DNA of 63,116 bases from NCBI GenBank assembly GCA_002154655.1, contig NGUZ01000012.1, positions 1 to 63,116 of the forward strand. Direction: 5' to 3'. Origin of the DNA: Corynebacterium kefirresidentii (GTDB lineage Bacteria > Actinomycetota > Actinomycetes > Mycobacteriales > Mycobacteriaceae). The notes under the pieces are model-generated. The model saw nothing but the letters and a program-made list of their open reading frames with translations, was not told the origin of the DNA and did no database searches. Made by a program: the position numbers and the translations under genes. Shown here piece by piece: positions 26,504 through 35,334 of this stretch; position 1 is the first letter of the stretch, and every line of letters starts with the position of its first letter.

Positions 26504-28993
26504 CTAGCGGCCAAGCAGGCTGCGGATATCGTTGGCAAAGTTATCGATATCCTCTTGGCGGATGCCAAAGTCTTCCGGGGAGAATCCGCCCCCGCCACCG
26601 TCACCGCCTGTGCCGCCAGTCGAGCGGCCCGGGCTAGTAGCACCGTCGGTATTAGCGCCGCCGGTGCTATTTTGCGTGCCGGTGGAGTTAGCATCGGCCA
26701 CGCCGGAGGAGGGGGATTGGGAGGCCCCGGCGCCGTCGGAAAGCTGCAGCGTAATCTCTGCGCCCTTCTTCTTTCCGTCCTTGCCGGTAATGGCGCGAAC
26801 TACGCGACCATAAGGCACATCGCCGCCGATGACGCGGGAAGTCTTGACCACATAGCCCTTAGCTTCCAAGGCCTGGCGCGCCTCGGCCTCGGACTTGCCG
26901 CGCAGGCCATCTAGGGTCTTATCGGCCGTGGTGCCGTTATCGTATTTCTTATTGTAATTTGGCAGACCAGCCTTGGTTGCTATCGGCAGCTGGGAGGCCA
27001 TGCTGAAGAAGGTCTGCGCCGGCTCCAGGCCGCCGTAGAGGTTGCCCCAACCCGCGCACTGGCGCACCGGACCAGTACACAGCGGGACGGTGGAGGTGCC
27101 GTCGTTATAAATATAAGGAGCGGCGGAAATGCCCTCATTGAATCCCAAGAAAGCAGAGGACTGGTTGGATTCGGTGGTGCCGGTCTTAGCCGCAATAGGG
27201 CTGGAATAACCGGCCGCCTGGGCGGCATCCTTGGCCGTGCCCTGCTTGGCATCTTCGGACAAAGCATTGCTCATGGCGCGGGCAACGTCCTTATCCACCG
27301 CCTGCTCACACGGGGTTTCCTTAAGGTAGACCTCGTTGCCTTCCTTATCGGTGACCTGGGCGATGGGGTTGGGTTCACACCATTTTCCATCCGAGGCCAG
27401 CGTGGCACCCACATTGGCTAGCTCCAGCGGGTTGACCTGGTCCGGGCCTAGGGTAAAGGAACCCGAATTGGCATCCTTGGTGTGCTGGGCAATGGAGGTG
27501 TCCTTATCAAAGCTGCCCTTGTCATCGTAGGAGCGCAGGCCCAAGCGCACCGCCATATCAACGATGGGGGCTACGCCTACCTGCTCGGTGAGCTTGATAA
27601 AAGGCGTATTGGGCGAGTGGGCCAGTGCTTCCTGCAGCGTCATGGTGGCCTTATAGGCGCCAGCGTTTTCCACGCAGTAGCGGTCCGCCGGGCAGCCGGC
27701 GGCGCCGCCGTGACCAAGACCTTCCGCCTCGTAGCGGGCGGGCACATCCACGGTGTTTTTAATGCCATAGCCCGCCTCAAGCGCGGCCGCGGCGGTAAAG
27801 ACCTTAAACACGGAGCCGGCACCGTTGCCTACCAGGGAATAGGGCTGCGGCAAGATGGTTTCATTCTTGTCCAAGTCCAAGCCATAGTCACGGGAGGAGA
27901 CCATGGCCAGCACCTTGCGATCCGATGTGCCGGGTTTGATGACGTCCATGACTTCCGCCACGCCTGGGGCGTCCGGGTTGGTGTGGCTTTGCACGGCCTG
28001 AAGGGCCTTATCCTGCACCGTTGGATCCAGCGTGGTCTTGATGGTGTAGCCACCGCGGGCCAGCTGTTCCTCGCTAATGCCCTTCTTATCCAGGTACTTC
28101 AGCACATAATCACAGTAGAAACCGCGGTCACCCGCGCCGATGCAGCCATTGGCTAGGGTTTGGGGCTTCTTGCCGACGCCCAGCTTTTCCCCCTTATACT
28201 TATCCGCTTCCTGCTGCTTGATATAGCCGTTATCCGCCATGGATTGCAGGACGAGGTTGCGCCTTTCGGTTACTTCGCCGGCGTTGGTATAGGGGTTGAG
28301 GCGCTCAGAGGATTGGACCATGCCCGCCAGCATTGCTGCTTGTGGCACCGTGAGCTCAGAGGCGTGGGTGCCAAAATAGGTGCGGGCTGCCGCCTCGACG
28401 CCATAGGCATGGTTACCAAAAGACACCAGGTTGAGATAGTTGGTGAGGATGTCATCCTTATCTAACTCCTCATCCATCTTGGTAGCCATGCGCATCTCGC
28501 GCAGCTTGCGGGTTATGGATTGCTCGGTGGCCGCGGCACGCTCTTCATCGGTGGTAGCAGAAACCAACAGCAAGTAGTTCTTTACGTACTGCTGATCGAT
28601 GGTAGAAGCACCCTGGGAGACACCACCCGAGGTCAGGTTGGTCCACAGTGCGCGGAAATTGCCCTGGAAGTCTACGCCTTCGTGATCATAAAAGCGCTCG
28701 TCCTCAATGGAGACGATGGCGTTTTTCATGGCTTTAGAAATCTTCTTGCCCTCCACCGGGTGGCGGCGCTGGCTGAAGACATAGGCCATGTCCTTGCCCT
28801 TGGCATCTTTAATAGTGGTGACGCCAGGGATATTACCAGCCGTCAGATCTTGCAGGTCAGATTGCATGGTTTCGTTAGTACGGGCAATCGCTACCCCGGA
28901 AATGCCCGCGAAGGGGGCAAGGGCCAGGGCGAGCAGCGCGCCTACCAAGACCGTAGACAGGGCTATCTTGGCCAAAGATTTGATGACAGTCAC
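26504..28993 (-). CDS. ponA: class A penicillin-binding protein PonA (PBP1)
   Basis: 829 residues from GTG. A signal-anchor helix is followed by the glycosyltransferase domain (SIEDERFYDHEGVD, GASTIDQQYVKNYLL). The transpeptidase has AGSVFKVF with the active Ser, SPNTPF, and AAKTGTTE. A single PASTA domain (LDGLRGKSEAEARQALEAKG) and a Gly/Ser/Thr-rich tail complete it. It polymerises and crosslinks peptidoglycan outside the membrane. It is divergent from whcA, as in C. glutamicum. Confidence 0.95.
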   Translation of the reverse strand: MTVIKSLAKIALSTVLVGALLALALAPFAGISGVAIARTNETMQSDLQDLTAGNIPGVTTIKDAKGKDMAYVFSQRRHPVEGKKISKAMKNAIVSIEDERFYDHEGVDFQGNFRALWTNLTSGGVSQGASTIDQQYVKNYLLLVSATTDEERAAATEQSITRKLREMRMATKMDEELDKDDILTNYLNLVSFGNHAYGVEAAARTYFGTHASELTVPQAAMLAGMVQSSERLNPYTNAGEVTERRNLVLQSMADNGYIKQQEADKYKGEKLGVGKKPQTLANGCIGAGDRGFYCDYVLKYLDKKGISEEQLARGGYTIKTTLDPTVQDKALQAVQSHTNPDAPGVAEVMDVIKPGTSDRKVLAMVSSRDYGLDLDKNETILPQPYSLVGNGAGSVFKVFTAAAALEAGYGIKNTVDVPARYEAEGLGHGGAAGCPADRYCVENAGAYKATMTLQEALAHSPNTPFIKLTEQVGVAPIVDMAVRLGLRSYDDKGSFDKDTSIAQHTKDANSGSFTLGPDQVNPLELANVGATLASDGKWCEPNPIAQVTDKEGNEVYLKETPCEQAVDKDVARAMSNALSEDAKQGTAKDAAQAAGYSSPIAAKTGTTESNQSSAFLGFNEGISAAPYIYNDGTSTVPLCTGPVRQCAGWGNLYGGLEPAQTFFSMASQLPIATKAGLPNYNKKYDNGTTADKTLDGLRGKSEAEARQALEAKGYVVKTSRVIGGDVPYGRVVRAITGKDGKKKGAEITLQLSDGAGASQSPSSGVADANSTGTQNSTGGANTDGATSPGRSTGGTGGDGGGGGFSPEDFGIRQEDIDNFANDIRSLLGR

Positions 28994-29137
28994 GCCCCAT
29001 ACACTACGTGGTCGCCCTTGGTGGGTGGAAGATCACTCGCACCCCCTAAAGTGTGACGTGTTAGACAATCTTCTACCTGGGTGAATAGACTTAGGAGCGT
29101 TACATAGTATTCCGTCTGGGAAGGAGCACACTCACCC

Positions 29138-29461
29138 ATGACCGTTCGTGTGAAGACTGCTGGAATGTCTAATACAGCCCGAAATCCCGAGCGTGGTGAG
29201 TGGGTTACCCAGGCTAAATGCCGTAAGGGTGACCCGGATGCCCTCTTTGTGCGCGGTGCAGAACAGCGCAAGGCTGCGGTCATCTGCCGCCACTGCCCGG
29301 TGTTGACCGAATGCCGTGCCGATGCTTTGGATAACCGCGTCGAGTTTGGTGTTTGGGGCGGGCTGACCGAGCGTCAGCGCCGTGCATTGCTGCGCAAGAA
29401 CCCTCACATCACGGATTGGGCGCACTACTTGGCTGAGGGCGGCGAGCTCGTCGGGATTTAA
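29138..29461 (+). CDS. whcA: WhiB-family iron-sulfur regulator WhcA
   Basis: 107 residues. Four cysteines bind the cluster (AKCRKGDP, CRHCPVLTEC), and GVWGGLTERQRRALLRK is the WhiB signature turn and basic DNA-binding segment. In C. glutamicum WhcA represses oxidative-stress genes and is released when its cluster is oxidised. AAGGAG lies eleven bases before the ATG. Confidence 0.93.
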   Translation: MTVRVKTAGMSNTARNPERGEWVTQAKCRKGDPDALFVRGAEQRKAAVICRHCPVLTECRADALDNRVEFGVWGGLTERQRRALLRKNPHITDWAHYLAEGGELVGI

Positions 29462-29493
29462 GAATTTTGACGGCGTGGGGCGTATTTAATAGT

Positions 29494-29499
29494 TAGAAT
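29494..29499 (+). promoter_or_regulatory. -10 box for the DUF4177 gene
   Basis: TAGAAT, seven bases before the ATG at 29507. It is near-consensus and fits leaderless transcription. Confidence 0.6.
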
Positions 29500-29506
29500 G
29501 GGACCC

Positions 29507-29665
29507 ATGACTAAATGGGAATACGCAACCGCACCTGTTCTTACCCACGCTACGAAGCAGATCCTCGATTCTTGGGGTGAAGACGGCTGGGAACTGGTTA
29601 CCGTCACCCCTGGCCCGAACCCAGAAAACGTCGTGGCCTACTTCAAGCGCGAGGTGGCAGAGTAA
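29507..29665 (+). CDS. DUF4177-like small protein (52 residues)
   Basis: It reads MTKWEYATAPVLTHATKQIL, then a tail with DGWELVTVTPG and YFKREVAE. The KWEY start and GWELV core are typical of DUF4177, a short beta-rich domain of unknown role common before ridA-like genes in Actinobacteria. The next gene begins at the base after its stop, so the two are co-translated. Confidence 0.85.
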   Translation: MTKWEYATAPVLTHATKQILDSWGEDGWELVTVTPGPNPENVVAYFKREVAE

Positions 29666-30124
29666 ATGGACTTTCATGCTCGCTTGCAGGAGCTGGGGTA
29701 CGAGCTACCGGGCGTCGCCAAGCCGCTAGCTTCCTATGTGCCGGCCGTGCGCGTAGGGAATCAGGTCTGGACCTCCGGTCAGCTTCCCCTCGTGGAGGGA
29801 ACCTTGCCGCTGACCGGCAAGGTTGGTGCCGAAATCACTACGGAACAAGCCCAAGAACAGGCCCGCATCGCGGCGCTCAATGCGCTCGCCGCCATCGATG
29901 CTGAGGTGGGTCTAGATGATATCTCCCGCGTGCTAAAGATCGTGGGGTTCGTGGCTTCCGATCCGGGCTATGCAGATCAGCCAGCAGTCATCAATGGCGC
30001 CTCGGATTTCATTGGTGAAGTCTTTGGGGATGCCGGAACGCATGCTCGCTCCGCCGTTGGTGTGGCTGCGTTGCCTAAAAACGCGCCGGTAGAGATCGAA
30101 CTAATCGTAGAAATTGCTGCTTGA
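29666..30124 (+). CDS. RidA/YjgF family enamine deaminase-like protein
   Basis: 152 residues. Family features are VWTSGQLPL, the middle helix QARIAALNALAAID, and HARSAVGVAALPKNAPVEIE with the conserved Arg that binds the substrate carboxylate. RidA proteins hydrolyse reactive enamines made by PLP enzymes. It directly abuts the DUF4177 gene and is followed by an MBL-fold gene with its own promoter. Confidence 0.9.
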   Translation: MDFHARLQELGYELPGVAKPLASYVPAVRVGNQVWTSGQLPLVEGTLPLTGKVGAEITTEQAQEQARIAALNALAAIDAEVGLDDISRVLKIVGFVASDPGYADQPAVINGASDFIGEVFGDAGTHARSAVGVAALPKNAPVEIELIVEIAA

Positions 30125-30142
30125 TCGGATAGGCTAGTAACT

Positions 30143-30958
30143 ATGGAGCACCCTGCATATAGTCAATTGCGTCCCGTCAGCCAATCCGTTGGCGTAGTCC
30201 TTTGTGATAACCCCAGCTACACCGCCCTTGAGGGTACGAATACGTGGATTATTCGCGCCGCTGAAGACTCCCGGGCGATCGTCGTAGACCCGGGTCCAGA
30301 GGATGAAGGCCATCTCAACGTTGTGCACCGCAACGCAGGTGAGGTGGCATTGATTTTGATTACTCACCGCCACGATGATCATGCATCTGGCGCGCAGCGC
30401 CTGCGGCAGATGACCGGCGCCCCCATCCGCGCATTCGACCCGAGCTACTGCAACGGCGCCGAGGCTTTGCAAGATGGTGAACATATCTCCCTCGATGGCA
30501 TCACCCCTCGCCTCGAGGTTGTTCACACCCCTGGCCATACCGCGGACTCCACCTGCTTTTTTGTGTGGAGCGGTGAAGTAGGAAACTCCCGCCTCGAAGG
30601 CATTCTTTCCGGTGACACCATCGCAGGCCGTCACACCGTTTTGCTTTCGGAGACCGACGGAAACTTGGCCGACTATCTGCACACCTTGGATACCCTAGAG
30701 GAGCGCGGTAAGGATATCGCGTTGTTCCCAGGACACGGCCCCGATTTGGATGACACGTCCCAGGTAGCCCGCAAGTATATTGATCGCCGCCACTACCGCC
30801 TTGACCAGATCAAGGAGATCCGCTCCCGCTTGGGCGAGGATGTAGATCTGAATACCCTGGTCAACGAGATGTACGATGATGTGGATCCGGTACTGCGCCA
30901 CGCTGCGGAGCAGTCCACGCGCACCGCGCTGAAGTACTTGGATGGCGAGACCAAATAA
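30143..30958 (+). CDS. MBL-fold metallo-hydrolase
   Basis: 271 residues. The metal motif is THRHDDHASG, with further ligands in VVHTPGHTADS, GDTIAG and FPGHGP. The C-terminal helical part (KYIDRRHYRLDQIKEIRSRL) matches LACTB2-like hydrolases. Substrate unknown; relatives include RNA- or thioester-cleaving enzymes. TAGGCT (30130-30135) seven bases before the ATG gives a leaderless start inside the ridA operon. Confidence 0.85.
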   Translation: MEHPAYSQLRPVSQSVGVVLCDNPSYTALEGTNTWIIRAAEDSRAIVVDPGPEDEGHLNVVHRNAGEVALILITHRHDDHASGAQRLRQMTGAPIRAFDPSYCNGAEALQDGEHISLDGITPRLEVVHTPGHTADSTCFFVWSGEVGNSRLEGILSGDTIAGRHTVLLSETDGNLADYLHTLDTLEERGKDIALFPGHGPDLDDTSQVARKYIDRRHYRLDQIKEIRSRLGEDVDLNTLVNEMYDDVDPVLRHAAEQSTRTALKYLDGETK

Positions 30959-30975
30959 GCCGTATCTCCACATGT

Positions 30976-31013
30976 GCCCCTTTTCCTCCTAGTAGGAAAA
31001 GGGGCTTATTTTT
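30976..31013 (+). terminator. terminator after the MBL gene
   Basis: GCCCCTTTTCCT and AGGAAAAGGGGC form a 12-bp stem followed by TTATTTTT. Confidence 0.92.
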
Positions 31014-31128
31014 AGCCCCTGCGCTGGTGTGCCAGGGAGATGTGGCCGGCCTCCACGTAATGCTGGGCAAGGGGGCGAAAACCAGCGAACCCCCGCTTTA
31101 AGCGGGGGTGTGGCGAGCTCGCGCTTAC
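31012..31128 (-). other. coding-like stretch in frame with glxR, after its stop codon
   Basis: After the glxR TAA the same frame stays open for 38 codons and ends RPLAQHYVEAGHISLAHQRR-G-stop. The last 21 codons have G or C in the third position almost throughout, as real genes here do. It could be a decayed gene end, a readthrough extension of GlxR, or chance. It spans the hairpin at 31090-31108. Confidence 0.3.
31090..31108 (-). terminator. hairpin after glxR
   Basis: CCCCCGCTT/AAGCGGGGG with a one-base centre. The minus-strand sequence that follows (TTCGCTGGTTTTCG) is a poor U-tract. Confidence 0.55.
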
Positions 31129-31812
31129 TTAGCGAGCGCGGCGGGCGAGGTGCTCGGTATCGACAATGAGCACGGACTTGCCCTCGAGGCGGATCCAACC
31201 GCGGTGGGCAAAGGTGGCGAGTGCCTTGTTGACGGTCTCACGGGAAGCGCCGACCAGCTGGGCAATCTCTTCCTGGGTGAGATCGTGGTTTACACGCAGG
31301 GCGCTGCCTTCCTGGACGCCGAAGCGATTGGCCAACTGCAGCAAGGTCTTTGCCACGCGGCCGGGAACATCCGTGAAGATGAGGTCGGCCAAGTTGGCGT
31401 TGGTGCGACGCAGGCGGCGTGCCAAGACGCGTAGCAGCTGCTGTGCGATTTCGGGGTGGTCACCAACCCACTTCTTGAGCAGTTCGGAGTTCATGGTGGC
31501 CGCCTGAACTTCGGTCACGCATACTGCGGAAGAGGTGCGCGGGCCCGGGTCGAAGATGGACAGCTCGCCGAACATATCGGATGGGCCCATGACGGTCAGG
31601 AGGTTTTCGCGGCCGTCCGGGGCGTGGCGAGCGAGCTTAATCTTGCCCGAGGTGATGATGTACAAGCGGTCACCAGGTTCGCCCTCGTCGAAGATGGTGG
31701 TTCCGCGCGGATAGCGCACGGTCTCCATCTGCTCGATGAGGTGCTGCACTGCAACGGGATCAACGCCTTGGAAGATTCCGGCGCGGGAGAGGATGTCCTG
31801 TACGCCTTCCAC
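31129..31812 (-). CDS. glxR: cAMP-binding global regulator GlxR (CRP/FNR family)
   Basis: 227 residues, the same length as C. glutamicum GlxR and very similar to it. The cAMP pocket includes [16 protein letters not shown] with the phosphate-binding Arg-Thr/Ser. The helix-turn-helix is [20 protein letters not shown]. In Corynebacterium GlxR with cAMP controls carbon metabolism, respiration and stress genes through TGTG-N8-CACA sites. A possible site lies upstream at 31938. Confidence 0.97.
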   Translation of the reverse strand: MEGVQDILSRAGIFQGVDPVAVQHLIEQMETVRYPRGTTIFDEGEPGDRLYIITSGKIKLARHAPDGRENLLTVMGPSDMFGELSIFDPGPRTSSAVCVTEVQAATMNSELLKKWVGDHPEIAQQLLRVLARRLRRTNANLADLIFTDVPGRVAKTLLQLANRFGVQEGSALRVNHDLTQEEIAQLVGASRETVNKALATFAHRGWIRLEGKSVLIVDTEHLARRAR

Positions 31813-31937
31813 GTTTTACTCCTTGGATGTCGACTACGAAAGTCCATAGATGCGCCTGTGCCACATCTGGGTGCGGTCTTTCATGCACTCGACAATGCGG
31901 AACAAGCGGGGTCACTGTGTAACGGATTTCATCTTAC

Positions 31938-31953
31938 AGTGTAATTGGTCACT
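31938..31953. promoter_or_regulatory. candidate GlxR operator upstream of glxR
   Basis: AGTGTAATTGGTCACT has the GTG-N8-CAC core of the GlxR consensus with changed outer bases. It lies 126 bases before the glxR start and could give autoregulation. Confidence 0.4.
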
Positions 31954-32035
31954 TTTGGTACTTCAGCGAAATTTTGTCACACTATAGAAACTCTGATCGT
32001 GCTAGAGGCACAACCCCGGCCAGCGGGTTTGCGGC

Positions 32036-32125
32036 TTAGTCAGCGAAAACAACTGCCTCGAGCTTTTCCATCAGGAGGGCGAAAAGGGCGATCGCAAGCG
32101 GTACCAGAATCACAAGTGAAATCAT
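32036..32125 (-). CDS. small membrane peptide (29 residues)
   Basis: The peptide begins MISLVILVPLAIALFALL and ends MEKLEAVVFAD. It is a single membrane helix with a short acidic tail, in size and shape like KdpF or other accessory membrane peptides. TAGACT lies eight bases upstream and AGGAAAAC just before the ATG. It diverges from nth over 28 bases. I cannot assign a function. Confidence 0.6.
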   Translation of the reverse strand: MISLVILVPLAIALFALLMEKLEAVVFAD

Positions 32126-32133
32126 GTTTTCCT

Positions 32134-32146
32134 AGTCTACTAAGCT
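32134..32146. promoter_or_regulatory. back-to-back -10 boxes for the small membrane peptide and nth
   Basis: Minus-strand TAGACT (32134-32139) and plus-strand TAAGCT (32141-32146) are one base apart and serve starts at 32125 and 32154. Both polymerases could not bind at once. Confidence 0.55.
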
Positions 32147-32153
32147 CTATGCC

Positions 32154-32810
32154 ATGACTTCAGCACTGTCAGCGGCCAGCGCGCCGGAGCTACGGGCACC
32201 GGAGATAAATAGGCGTTTGGCACAGGAGTATCCAGATGCGCGTTGTGCCTTGGATTATGACTCCCCGCTGCAGCTATTGATAGCCACGGTACTTTCTGCC
32301 CAGTGCACGGATGAGCGCGTGAACTCGGTGACCCCTGAACTCTTTTCCCACTACCCCGAGGCCGCGGATTATGCAGCGGCGCAGCGGTCGGATCTGGAGC
32401 GCATCCTGCGCCCGTTGGGTTTTCAACGAGCTAAGGCGGGACACCTTTTGGGCATAGGGGAGAAGCTGGTGGCAGATTATGCAGGCGAGGTTCCCCGCAC
32501 GGTTAAGGAGCTCACCAGCCTGCCCGGCGTGGGGCGTAAAACCGCGCTGGTGGTGCTTGGAAATGCCTTTGGGATTCCGGGGCTGACGGTGGATACGCAC
32601 TTCGGCCGCCTTATGCAGCGGCTCGGGCTCACAGGGGAGACGACGCCGCTAAAGATTGAGCGGGACATCGCCAAGCTCCTGCCAGAAGAAGAGTGGACAA
32701 TGTTTTCTCACCGCGTCATCTTTCATGGGCGCCAGGTATGCCATGCGCGCACGCCAGAGTGCGGTGCATGCGTGCTGCGGGATATGTGTCCAGCGGCTAG
32801 TGGGCGCTAG
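32154..32810 (+). CDS. nth: endonuclease III (DNA glycosylase/AP lyase)
   Basis: 218 residues. The helix-hairpin-helix is LPGVGRKTALVVLG with the catalytic Lys, and the Asp is in VDTHFGRL. The 4Fe-4S cluster ligands are CHARTPECGACVLRDMC. It removes oxidised pyrimidines in base excision repair. TAAGCT seven bases upstream of the ATG suggests a leaderless mRNA. The stop TAG forms the first half of the next gene's -10 box. Confidence 0.96.
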   Translation: MTSALSAASAPELRAPEINRRLAQEYPDARCALDYDSPLQLLIATVLSAQCTDERVNSVTPELFSHYPEAADYAAAQRSDLERILRPLGFQRAKAGHLLGIGEKLVADYAGEVPRTVKELTSLPGVGRKTALVVLGNAFGIPGLTVDTHFGRLMQRLGLTGETTPLKIERDIAKLLPEEEWTMFSHRVIFHGRQVCHARTPECGACVLRDMCPAASGR

Positions 32811-32819
32811 GCTTAAGGC

Positions 32820-33383
32820 ATGAAGAACTACGTCCTTGGCACGGTGATTGCCGCGATCCTCGTCGCCGTTATCGCGGTAGTGGGGGTCTCGCAATTGCGG
32901 GGTGGGGACGAAGCCGAGGAGGCGTTGCCGGCCGAAGCTGCTCCGCAAGAAGTCCCGCAGCGCCCAGACTGTCCAGCCGGCACCGTAGCTGGGGTAGAGC
33001 TGGATTGCTTGGGCGGTAAGGCCACCGGAAAGCGTGCCGATGAAGGCGTGAGCGTGGTCAACGTGTGGGCGTGGTGGTGCGAGCCGTGCCGCGCGGAGCT
33101 TCCCTATCTGCAAAAGGTGGCGGAGACGCACCCAGACTGGCAGGTAGTGGGTGTGCACGCGGATAAGAACGCGGGAAACGGTGCGGCTTTCTTGAATGAC
33201 GTGGGAGTGGATCTGCCGAGCTTCCAGGATGCGGATAATAAATTTGCCGGTCAGTTGAGCCTGCCAGGCGTAGTTCCGGTGACAGTGGTGCTCAAGGACG
33301 GCGAAGTGCGCAAGCAATTTGCGCAGCCCTTTAGCTCCGCAGCGGAGATTGAACGGGCCGTGAAAGAGGCGATTGCGGCATGA
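32820..33383 (+). CDS. membrane-anchored TlpA/thioredoxin-like protein
   Basis: 187 residues. An N-terminal anchor (GTVIAAILVAVIAVVGV) is followed by an acidic linker and a thioredoxin fold with active site WAWWCEPCRAELPYL and the cis-Pro in LPGVVPVTVVL. Two more cysteines (DCPAG, LDCLGG) lie before the domain. It probably exchanges disulfides outside the membrane. TAGGCT six bases upstream supports its own leaderless start. The stop overlaps the NUDIX gene. Confidence 0.88.
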   Translation: MKNYVLGTVIAAILVAVIAVVGVSQLRGGDEAEEALPAEAAPQEVPQRPDCPAGTVAGVELDCLGGKATGKRADEGVSVVNVWAWWCEPCRAELPYLQKVAETHPDWQVVGVHADKNAGNGAAFLNDVGVDLPSFQDADNKFAGQLSLPGVVPVTVVLKDGEVRKQFAQPFSSAAEIERAVKEAIAA

Positions 33384-34081
33384 GCCAACTTCGTCCCGAG
33401 TGCACACCAGAATGGCTCAAGCCAGCGTTGGGGGTAGACCCGAGCCAGGTGCAAGAGCTCATAGGCAACCGGCAGGCTTCGTCCCTCAATGGCACTACTG
33501 CGCAGGTGCCGGTCAAACGGGAGGCGGCTGTGCTTATGCTGCTTAGCGGCGAAAGTGCGGAGGAGGGCAGCATTTTGCTCACGCACCGCTCGCCGTCCAT
33601 GCGTTCACACTCCGGACAAATCGCCTTCCCAGGCGGCCGCCGAGACCCCGCTGATACCTCGCTAGTGGATACTGCGCTGCGGGAAGCCTGGGAAGAAACG
33701 GACCTGCAGCGTAATTCCGTGACCCCATTAGAGCAGTGGAGCCAACTGCATATCCGTGCCACCGGCAATCCCGTGAGCCCGATCCTGGCGCATTGGAACC
33801 AGCCGGGGGAGGTCTATCCCGCCAGCCCCGATGAAACCGATGATGTCTTTCTCGTTCCCATCCGGGAATTGGTCGATCCACGCAATCGCTTCGTGGTGGG
33901 CTTTAGAAAATGGCAAGGACCAGCATTTCATGCCAATGGCTATGTCATCTGGGGGTTTACCGCCGGCGTGCTTTCGGCCCTCTTGCAGCACTCTGGGTGG
34001 AGTGTTCCTTGGGATAATAATTCAGTCATGGACCTGCGTGACTCCCTCAAAAACTCCCGCAATAATGAGAAGATGTCCTAA
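33380..34081 (+). CDS. NUDIX hydrolase (CoA pyrophosphatase-like)
   Basis: 233 residues. The NUDIX box region is FPGGRRDPADTSLVDTALRE followed by AWEETDL; the first conserved Glu is an Asp here, while the REAWEE core is intact. RSPSMRSHSGQIAFPGG just before it matches the CoA pyrophosphatase subgroup. The likely substrate is CoA or a related nucleotide diphosphate. The start overlaps the TlpA-like gene by four bases. Confidence 0.88.
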   Translation: MSQLRPECTPEWLKPALGVDPSQVQELIGNRQASSLNGTTAQVPVKREAAVLMLLSGESAEEGSILLTHRSPSMRSHSGQIAFPGGRRDPADTSLVDTALREAWEETDLQRNSVTPLEQWSQLHIRATGNPVSPILAHWNQPGEVYPASPDETDDVFLVPIRELVDPRNRFVVGFRKWQGPAFHANGYVIWGFTAGVLSALLQHSGWSVPWDNNSVMDLRDSLKNSRNNEKMS

Positions 34082-34137
34082 CCGCTTGTGCCGCGGTACG
34101 TGTACGTCTTAACCCCAAATAGAAAGAATCCATAGCC

Positions 34138-35334
34138 ATGACTCCTGCGCTTATCGTTGACGGCCTGATTGTGGTCGCCGTCCTGTTGGCGCTACTTAGT
34201 GGGTGGCGCAATGGTGCCCTCGCGGCAGTTTTGGCCTCCATCGGAGTGGGTGCTGGGGTAGTGCTGGGCATTGCTGTGGCACCTGCCGCATTGCGCCTGG
34301 TGGATCAGCCCTCGCTGCGCTTGCTGCTCTTGGTAGGAATTTTGGTGCTATTCGTGGGCATCGGGCAGCTCATCGGCTCCTCTCTGGGCGGCAGCGTGCG
34401 CGACCGCATGAAGGCGCGCAAGACACAGCGCCTCGATTCTGCGGTGGGTGCGGTATTCCAAGCTTTTGCCGCTCTGGTGGTTATCTGGTTGATTTCTATT
34501 CCCGTGGCCACCAACTTGGGCGGCGCGGCTGGCCAGGGGCTGCGCGATTCGCGTATCTTGGGCAACCTCAACTCGGCCGCGCCGGCGCGGGTAGCGGCGC
34601 TGCCCAATGGTGTCGCGGCGATGCTCAATGAGTCCGGTCTGCCGCCATTAGTGTCGCCGTGGCAAAACTCTATTAGCACCGAGGAGGTAGAAGAGCCGGA
34701 CCCAGACGTGCAGGACCCGGAGCTGGTGCGCCGCATGCGGCCCTCCATCATTCACGTGCTTGGCGACGCCGAAGAGTGCTCCCGCCGCCTCATGGGGTCC
34801 GGCTTCGTGGTAGCCGATGACTACGTAATCACCAATGCCCACGTGGTGGCCGGCACACAGACCGTGCGCCTTGATACCAAGCTGGGGCTTAAGGACGCGA
34901 CCGTGGTCTACTACAACCCAGACGTGGACGTGGCGGTATTGCATTCGCGCGACCTAGGCATCGATCCGCTGCCGTGGGCCCAGACCCCGGCCCAGACGGG
35001 CGATGATGCCATGGTGATGGGCTTCCCACATTCTGGGCCTTTCGACGCCGAGATGGCGCGTGTGCGCGATCGCATCACCATTTCGGGTCCGGATATTTAC
35101 TCCCACGGGCATGTGGAGCGCGATTCCTACACTGTGCGTGGCAATATCCAGCAAGGAAATTCCGGCGGCCCACTGGTCAATACGGCTGGCGAGGTCCTAG
35201 GCGTGGTCTTTGGCGCCTCGGTGGATGACTCTGAGACGGGCTATGCGCTCACCGCTGATGAAGTCAACAGTCAGATCGGGGACGTCGCGCAGCTTACCCA
35301 CCCGGTCGATACCGGTGAGTGCGTGGCCCACTAG
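34138..35334 (+). CDS. MarP-like membrane serine protease
   Basis: 398 residues. Four membrane helices of a CvpA-like domain cover residues 1-125. A trypsin-like domain follows with His in TNAHVVAG, Asp in NPDVDVAVLHS and Ser in GNIQQGNSGGPLVN. In Mycobacterium tuberculosis MarP cleaves a peptidoglycan hydrolase and protects against acid. The last four bases overlap the convergent hydrolase gene. Confidence 0.92.
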   Translation: MTPALIVDGLIVVAVLLALLSGWRNGALAAVLASIGVGAGVVLGIAVAPAALRLVDQPSLRLLLLVGILVLFVGIGQLIGSSLGGSVRDRMKARKTQRLDSAVGAVFQAFAALVVIWLISIPVATNLGGAAGQGLRDSRILGNLNSAAPARVAALPNGVAAMLNESGLPPLVSPWQNSISTEEVEEPDPDVQDPELVRRMRPSIIHVLGDAEECSRRLMGSGFVVADDYVITNAHVVAGTQTVRLDTKLGLKDATVVYYNPDVDVAVLHSRDLGIDPLPWAQTPAQTGDDAMVMGFPHSGPFDAEMARVRDRITISGPDIYSHGHVERDSYTVRGNIQQGNSGGPLVNTAGEVLGVVFGASVDDSETGYALTADEVNSQIGDVAQLTHPVDTGECVAH

